NCBI RefSeq assembly: GCF_011044495.1 | Contig: NZ_CP049143.1 | Location: forward strand, 868,001 to 932,000 | Reading direction: 5' to 3' | From: Roseimicrobium sp. ORNL1 | GTDB taxonomy: Bacteria; Verrucomicrobiota; Verrucomicrobiia; Verrucomicrobiales; Verrucomicrobiaceae | Length of the DNA: 64,000 nt | Part shown: positions 59,539-64,000 of the stretch, piece by piece | How positions within the stretch are numbered: the stretch's first letter is position 1 | Layout of the letters: each line of letters begins with the position of its first letter | Notes under the pieces: generated by a model | Told to the model about the DNA's origin: nothing | Database searches by the model: none | The model's input: only the letters and a program-made list of their open reading frames with translations | Made by a program: the position numbers and the translations under genes

Positions 59539-60633
59539 ATGGATTCCCGTCTCGAAGGGCCGCTGCCACGCATCGCTTACAGTTTCAAGCAGGGCACCTT
59601 CGATCTGAAGAGCCTCGCACCGCATCTCTGGTTTGAGGCGGATGACGGCTGGTCCACCGCGGTGCGTTTGGGCGGCCATCTGCAGTCGCTCTTCCGTCGC
59701 ATCGAGCACCTCGGTGTGGTGCTGGCCAGTGCGCAGTCCGGACCGCTCTCGACTGCGGACACCTGGGAGCGTCCCTCATTTCAATGGGTGTCTCATACCG
59801 GTGAATTCGTGGAGCCCAGCAGCGGCGCGGAGGTGCGTCTTGCATCTCTGAAGTCCGTCATGGCCGTGGTCCAGGAAGTGGAGGACCAGCAGGTGGCGAG
59901 TCTGCAATTCTTCGATGCCTCTGGCGAAGGCGGTTTGAAGTTGATGCTCACGAATTGGTCGGACCTCGACTACTTCGAAGCACTCATCAGCATCCATGGC
60001 CGTGCCCGTGAAGAAGGAAGTTCCAGGCAACGTCTGCTGGGTGGCAAAGGCAACGATAATGACAAAGCCAACGCGATGGTTGTGCCGACTCGCAATGCCG
60101 TGCCTTTCGAAGAGCGTGATGAAGAAGGTGCGGTGCTCTCCGGGTTCACGGCCGACATGGTGCATCCACTCTGGTCCGGCCTATCCCGCACACTGCCGGA
60201 TTCCCATTTTCCTGGAGTGCCAGGACTTTTGCGTCGTGATGCCCTGGCACTGGCCGGTGGTCAGCACGCATGGCAGGTATCAAAAGACATGGTGCTGCGT
60301 GCCATGGAAGACATGGTCATGCGAGGGGTGGCTCTCGGCGGCGCGGTGCGCAATGGTGTGAGCTACGTGCCCATGGCCTTCCGGCCGAAACACTGGAATC
60401 AATGTGGATGCGGACAGACGTTTTTCGGAGAGTGCACCCAATTCACCCTGCGCCGCTGCTGCGGCAGTGCATGGGAATGCTGGGCCGTGTGCCACACGAA
60501 TGCCAAAGGCACGGACGAGGTGGTATGCCTTGAGTTCTACGACAGCCAGCGCCGCTTCTGTGGTGGGCTTGGGCTTAGCACAGGAGCCACCAGCGGTGAC
60601 CATGCTTGCTGGCGGGGATGGCTGGAAAAGTAG
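59539..60633 (+). CDS. HemS/ChuX-like putative haem-utilisation protein
   Basis: A 364-residue protein from ATG 59539. Residues 50-150 resemble a half-domain of HemS/ChuS haem-handling proteins: RRIEHLGVVLASAQSG, then VASLQFFDASGEGG and LKLMLTNWSDLDYF. A second, similar block VVCLEFYDSQRRFCGGLGL is near the C-terminus (about 330-350), suggesting the tandem-repeat plan of HemS. Between them lies a cysteine-rich stretch (CGCGQTFFGECTQF, RRCCGSAWECWAVCH, about 295-325) that is unusual for the family and could bind metal. Probably co-transcribed with the flavodoxin. No TonB-dependent receptor nearby. Confidence 0.6.
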   Translation: MDSRLEGPLPRIAYSFKQGTFDLKSLAPHLWFEADDGWSTAVRLGGHLQSLFRRIEHLGVVLASAQSGPLSTADTWERPSFQWVSHTGEFVEPSSGAEVRLASLKSVMAVVQEVEDQQVASLQFFDASGEGGLKLMLTNWSDLDYFEALISIHGRAREEGSSRQRLLGGKGNDNDKANAMVVPTRNAVPFEERDEEGAVLSGFTADMVHPLWSGLSRTLPDSHFPGVPGLLRRDALALAGGQHAWQVSKDMVLRAMEDMVMRGVALGGAVRNGVSYVPMAFRPKHWNQCGCGQTFFGECTQFTLRRCCGSAWECWAVCHTNAKGTDEVVCLEFYDSQRRFCGGLGLSTGATSGDHACWRGWLEK

Positions 60634-60636
60634 GAT

Positions 60637-61248
60637 TCACGGTTCCACTGTCGCGCTATCTGGTGGCGGAATAAGAAGCGCGTGTCCTTCGTGAAATGCT
60701 GGAAAGCGCAGGGAGGCGGAGTTGCGCTTGTAGTACCACCACTCGAGCCAGTCATCGACATAGGCTCGCGGTGCGGAGAGCCAGTAGTAGCGAACTTTGA
60801 TGCCGGGTGAGCGAATGCCGCCATCTGGGTGACCGAGTGAATCCCATGTGCCGGACCTCGCGCGGATGAACTTGCCCGGCGGAATGGTGATGTAGGGATC
60901 TTCAATGGGCGCGGCGTGCTGGAGTATCACCGAAGAAGATTTCGGTTCGTCAACCGGTTCAAGATAGCCGTGGTAGAATCGGATGGGGAAGCTTCCCTTG
61001 TTTGCGATCAGCACATCAATGGTCCCCTGCGCATTCTTGTTTTCAGTGGATGCTCCTTCCGAGGGTGGGTTCGGCCAGAAAGCAGTGGCCTGAAACTCCA
61101 GTGGGTCTGCCGGTCGCCAAGACAGGACGAGGTAGATTACCGGGACGGCCAGCAGAACGAGAAAGAGGGCAATGACGAAACGCTTGGCTCGGCGGGACAT
61201 GGGAGAGGTGTGCGACTGTACGACAGTGCTTTGCTCGCCCGCGCTCAA
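60637..61248 (-). CDS. Membrane-anchored protein of unknown function
   Basis: About 203 residues; a shorter start MSRRAKRFV at 61200 (residue 17) gives a better N-terminus. One membrane helix (VIALFLVLLAVPVIYLVLSW, about 25-44) is followed by a beta-rich outer domain with IDVLIANKGSFPIRFYHGYL and a tryptophan-rich segment YVDDWLEWWYYKRN. No family recognised. It is 50 bp downstream of the sigma-factor gene and could belong to its operon. Confidence 0.6.
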   Translation of the reverse strand: MSAGEQSTVVQSHTSPMSRRAKRFVIALFLVLLAVPVIYLVLSWRPADPLEFQATAFWPNPPSEGASTENKNAQGTIDVLIANKGSFPIRFYHGYLEPVDEPKSSSVILQHAAPIEDPYITIPPGKFIRARSGTWDSLGHPDGGIRSPGIKVRYYWLSAPRAYVDDWLEWWYYKRNSASLRFPAFHEGHALLIPPPDSATVEP

Positions 61249-61298
61249 TGACGGAGGTGCTCTTTACAAAGAGCTTACCAAGAAGATGTACCGCAAGA

Positions 61299-62633
61299 TC
61301 ATCCTCGTGACCTTGGCGCGTGCGCAGATCCACCCGTGTCTCCGCACTCGCGAAGTCTTGCTTCCAGGAAGGACTGCTCCGAAGTCACATCCGTGAGGCG
61401 CAAAGCTTTTCGGAAATGAATGGCCGCAGCGCGTTTGTTGCCAAGCTGCGATTCGAAATCGCCCAGCACGGCATACACCAGATGGTAGGACTCCAGGTGA
61501 TCGCGATGCCGCATGGATTCCACGGCGGCGATGCCAGCCTTGGCGCCTTCCACCTGGGCCACGGCCACGGCGCGGTTCAGCGCGACCACGGGAGAAGGTG
61601 TGAGCTCCATCCAACGATCATAGAGGGAAAGGATGCTGCGCCAGTCGGTGACCTCATAGTTGGGCGCCATCGTATGGCATGCGGCGATGCCGGCCTGCAG
61701 GTGGTATTCGCTGATGGCTTCACCCGTGCTGGCCTTTGCAAGGTGGAGCATGCCGCGCGCGATGTGTTCACGATTCCATGCCGCGCGATTTTGATCCCGT
61801 AGCCGGAGCATGTTGCCATCGCCATCCACCCTTGTGGAGAAGCGTGCGGCATTCAAGAGCATGAGCGCAATCAAGGCATGCGTGCGCGGTTGGTCCGCCA
61901 CGGGATGCTCCGCAAGCTGCGTGGCAAGCTGGATGGCTTCCTGGCACAGTTCCTCGCGCACCAGGTTATCGCCGCTGGATGCTTTATAACCTTCGTTGAA
62001 GAGCAGGTACAGGATGTGCAGTACTCCCTCCAGACGCGGAGGAAGTTCCGGACCGCTGGGAATCTCAAACGGAATCCCCATCTCCTGGATGCGCTGGCGG
62101 GCACGGGTGAGCCGCTTGGCCGTCGCTGCTTCCGTCGTGAGGAAGGCCTTCGCGATTTCAATCGGTGTGAAACCGCACAGCGTTTTTAACGCGAGCGCAA
62201 TCTGCGACTCCTGCGGAATCTCCGGGTGGCAGCAGGCAAACATCAGGCGCAGTCGGTGCACCTTGATTTCATCCTCGAACATGGGGCCTTCGGCATCATT
62301 TGGAGTGGAGGTGGACTGCTCCATGTGGAGGACGATTTTCTCCTCCTTGTCACCGAAGGACTTCTCCCGCCGCACCACATCCAGAGCAAGATTGCGCGCG
62401 GTCTGCATGAGCCACGCGGTGGGATTCTGCGGGATGCCGTAGTAGGGCCACACCTGCAGGGCGCGAGCCATCGCCTCCTGCACCACGTCCTCCGCGAGTT
62501 GCAGGCGATTGATGCCGAAGATGCCTGTGAGCATGGCCACGAGCCGCCCCGCTTCATGGCGGAAGAGGTGCTCGGTGAGGCGGGGCACATCGTGCTTCAC
62601 CGCCGGATCGGGCATGGCCGTGGAGTCGCTCAC
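61299..62633 (-). CDS. ECF sigma factor with C-terminal TPR-like extension (ECF42 type)
   Basis: RNA polymerase sigma factor of 444 residues (GTG start at 62633; ATG 62615 is an alternative). Sigma-2 region: AGRLVAMLTGIFGINRLQLAEDVVQEAMARAL (landmark EDVVQEAMARAL, about 48-59); sigma-4 region: ALKTLCGFTPIEIAKAFLTTEAATAKRLTRARQR (landmark TEAATAKRL, about 165). The 230-residue C-terminal domain is helical, with ALNRAVAVAQ and KRAAAIHFRKAL, the extension seen in ECF group 42. This group is paired with YCII/DGPF proteins, as here (12 bp upstream). No anti-sigma gene is present. Confidence 0.9.
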   Translation of the reverse strand: MSDSTAMPDPAVKHDVPRLTEHLFRHEAGRLVAMLTGIFGINRLQLAEDVVQEAMARALQVWPYYGIPQNPTAWLMQTARNLALDVVRREKSFGDKEEKIVLHMEQSTSTPNDAEGPMFEDEIKVHRLRLMFACCHPEIPQESQIALALKTLCGFTPIEIAKAFLTTEAATAKRLTRARQRIQEMGIPFEIPSGPELPPRLEGVLHILYLLFNEGYKASSGDNLVREELCQEAIQLATQLAEHPVADQPRTHALIALMLLNAARFSTRVDGDGNMLRLRDQNRAAWNREHIARGMLHLAKASTGEAISEYHLQAGIAACHTMAPNYEVTDWRSILSLYDRWMELTPSPVVALNRAVAVAQVEGAKAGIAAVESMRHRDHLESYHLVYAVLGDFESQLGNKRAAAIHFRKALRLTDVTSEQSFLEARLRECGDTGGSAHAPRSRG

Positions 62634-62645
62634 GCGGCGCGGGTG

Positions 62646-63074
62646 TTATGAGACCTGGGAAAGCGTGGCGGCATTCGCCAGGCGCTGGCCCACGATCTGC
62701 ATGGTGGGGCACTGCTGGATGACCGGACGCACTTCCACGGAGGACCCCCAATCAATCAACGGGCAGTTCTTCGCGATGTCGATGGCTTCCTCTATGGTCT
62801 CCACCGTGAGCAGCAGATAGCCACCCACTGCTTCCTTGGATTCGGCAAAGGGACCGTCCGAAACCGTGCGCTCCTTGTTGCCCACAATCTTGCCATCGTG
62901 GCTGAGCGGCTGGGCGAGCTTGAGTTTACCCGCGAGCGCGAGGCTGGACACCCACTCGGTGAATTTGCCCATGGCCTCCTGCATTTCATGCAAAGGCAGT
63001 CGTTGATCGAGCTGCGTACCGCGGAGAAGCAGGAGGTACTCAGGCAAGGCGGAGGGAGTCGCGTTAACACTCAT
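62646..63074 (-). CDS. YCII-related (DGPF) protein
   Basis: A 142-residue alpha-beta barrel protein of the YciI-like family. The DGPF signature is at residues 73-76 in TVSDGPFAESKE, followed by GGYLLLTVETIEEAIDIAKNCP, typical of the family. Genes of this type are commonly paired with ECF42 sigma factors, and this one precedes such a gene by 12 bp. It may be a target or partner of the sigma factor; a direct biochemical role is not known. Confidence 0.9.
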   Translation of the reverse strand: MSVNATPSALPEYLLLLRGTQLDQRLPLHEMQEAMGKFTEWVSSLALAGKLKLAQPLSHDGKIVGNKERTVSDGPFAESKEAVGGYLLLTVETIEEAIDIAKNCPLIDWGSSVEVRPVIQQCPTMQIVGQRLANAATLSQVS

Positions 63075-63179
63075 GGCGGTGGCAGGGGTGGGTGAGGGAC
63101 GAGTGCGAATGATAGCCGGAGCAATCGACCGGCGACAAACACTTTGATGTGAGAGTTTCTTTGGCTCCAGGAGGGCAAG

Positions 63180-63632
63180 CTAGGGCTTCAGATGGAGCGC
63201 GGCCTTGTAGGGAGGCTTCATGTGGAAGGGGACAGAGCTGTGCTCATGGACGATGAGCCACGAGCCATCGATCTTCCGCCAGCCAAGAGTCATGCGCATC
63301 CAGACATCCGTGTCACTTTCGCCAGTACGCTTGCCAGTGAGATGATTCAGGCTGTGGCTGAAGGCAACATCGCCGGACACGTGCACCTGGAGCTCTTTCA
63401 ATTCCAGTCCGATGGGGCCTGGCCAGGAGCCGAACCATTCCGCAATGTTCCGCGCAAAGGTCATGACGCCCTCCGTGACCAGGGGCGGCGCTGCGTCATA
63501 CAGCACCACATCGGGCGCATAGAATCTCTGCAGCGTGGCAAGATTCTTCGTGTGTATGGCCTCCGCCCAGAGGTGGGTGAGTTCTTTGAGTTCCGCTTCG
63601 TTGTCGATGGAGGGTGGTGGTTCCGCGATCAT
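63180..63632 (-). CDS. SnoaL/NTF2-like protein
   Basis: A 150-residue NTF2-like protein from ATG 63632 (MIAEPPPSIDNEAELKEL). Landmarks: WAEAIHTKNLATLQRFYAPDVVLYD (helix then first strands, landmark LQRFYAPDVVLYD, about 34-46) and RKIDGSWLIVHEHSSVPF near the end. Such proteins are enzymes or ligand-binding proteins of ketosteroid isomerase fold. It is 105 bp upstream of the YCII gene on the same strand and may be part of the sigma-factor regulon; SnoaL-like genes do occur beside ECF41/42 factors. Confidence 0.85.
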   Translation of the reverse strand: MIAEPPPSIDNEAELKELTHLWAEAIHTKNLATLQRFYAPDVVLYDAAPPLVTEGVMTFARNIAEWFGSWPGPIGLELKELQVHVSGDVAFSHSLNHLTGKRTGESDTDVWMRMTLGWRKIDGSWLIVHEHSSVPFHMKPPYKAALHLKP

Positions 63633-63732
63633 GGGATGTTCCTGTTTGGAGTTGGAGAATCGAGGGCCTGTTTTCCCAGTTCCTGAATCGCGCCGCGTAC
63701 CGACATGCCGCGCATGGCTGCATTGCCTCACG

Positions 63733-64000
63733 TCATGAGCGCACCCTGGCGCGGCTCTGGTACAAACGATGCAGCGTGCGAACCGTGAGCCATGACAGCG
63801 AGGCGATGCACAGGGTGATGAGCATGAACCTCACATTGGCAGCAGCGGGCAGTGAGATGCCGAGCCCGGTGGCCATGGCGATGTATGCCGCCATGCACGC
63901 GGGGCACTTCGGCATCAGTACAAGCAGGGCGCTTGGGAGGAGCCAGCCGGTGAGATTCACTCGACGAGGCGTGCGATGGATGGCGCGATCGTGCTGACCG
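63733..64000 (-). CDS. Small membrane protein with CPAC motif, 5' end uncertain
   Basis: An open frame runs from the right edge to the stop at 63733. A GTG at 63960 would give 75 residues: helix 1 with LPSALLVLMPKCPACMAAYIAMATG, helix 2 with FMLITLCIASLSWLTV, and a basic end. The frame remains open to 64000, so the gene may begin outside the window. The KCPAC motif at a helix edge suggests a redox or metal role but no family is named. Confidence 0.5.
   Translation of the reverse strand, partial: GQHDRAIHRTPRRVNLTGWLLPSALLVLMPKCPACMAAYIAMATGLGISLPAAANVRFMLITLCIASLSWLTVRTLHRLYQSRARVRS

Noticed and set aside
1-64000. tRNA, rRNA, IS transposase or prophage genes
   Set aside because: No cloverleaf, rRNA segment, DDE/serine/tyrosine recombinase or phage structural gene was recognised while reading both strands.

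Overview
The window looks like a chromosomal segment of a GC-rich member of the Verrucomicrobiota, plausibly near Verrucomicrobiaceae (Verrucomicrobium, Roseimicrobium or Prosthecobacter type). The best markers are a 1237-residue beta-propeller/HEAT/cytochrome c protein of the kind typical of Planctomycetes and Verrucomicrobia, a GxxExxY-family gene, a NupG-like MFS protein, and a Ser/Thr kinase fused to HEAT repeats. Genus is inference only. No rRNA, tRNA, CRISPR array, phage or transposase gene was seen.

Layout. 1-2210: two tandem kup potassium transporters (the second runs off the left edge). 2624-4132: recO and a TPR protein. 4241-9829: a ketone-body type catabolic operon (SDR, CoA-transferase, thiolase), an MHS-family transporter and a cupin. 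9900-13680: prfB with an intact +1 programmed frameshift, three small exported proteins, and trmD. 14066-17593: a four-gene operon of Rieske oxygenase, NTF2-like protein, fatty-acid desaturase and squalene/phytoene-synthase-like enzyme. 17740-25306: glyS, a GH32-like protein, an L,D-transpeptidase, aguB and aguA (agmatine to putrescine) and a YebC protein. 25307-33632: a kinase-HEAT protein and a six-gene operon of envelope folding and proteolysis genes ending in a terminator. 33800-44998: the PVC cytochrome, a GxxExxY gene inside a terminal inverted repeat, an oligopeptide-type permease pair, a PilZ-like protein, a NupG-like transporter, a GDSL hydrolase, a ROK kinase and metF. 45128-48938: ABC-F ATPase, a small protein, an M20 amidohydrolase. 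49165-58679: a complete kdp locus (small membrane ORF, kdpF, A, B, C, a shortened KdpC-like protein, D, E). 59030-60633: flavodoxin plus a HemS-like protein. 60637-64000: an ECF sigma factor with its YCII partner, an NTF2-like protein and membrane proteins.

How they work together. Potassium uptake is represented twice: constitutive-type Kup at the left and the inducible Kdp P-type ATPase with its two-component system at the right. The catabolic operon would turn 3-hydroxybutyrate or acetoacetate into acetyl-CoA. The aguA/aguB pair makes putrescine.

The most unusual material lies between genes. At least six sequence families of paired inverted repeats were found. Five share one architecture, a GGAG-type head followed by a hairpin of about 7 bp, and occur as inverted pairs, as expected for REP/REPIN elements moved by a RAYT enzyme. 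One pair is nested inside another. A separate 145-175 bp repeat shows compensatory changes in internal hairpins. Finally, a perfect 25-bp inverted repeat brackets the GxxExxY (PD-(D/E)XK superfamily) gene, and a gene-less hairpin of the same arm family occurs 9 kb away, suggesting an undescribed mobile unit.
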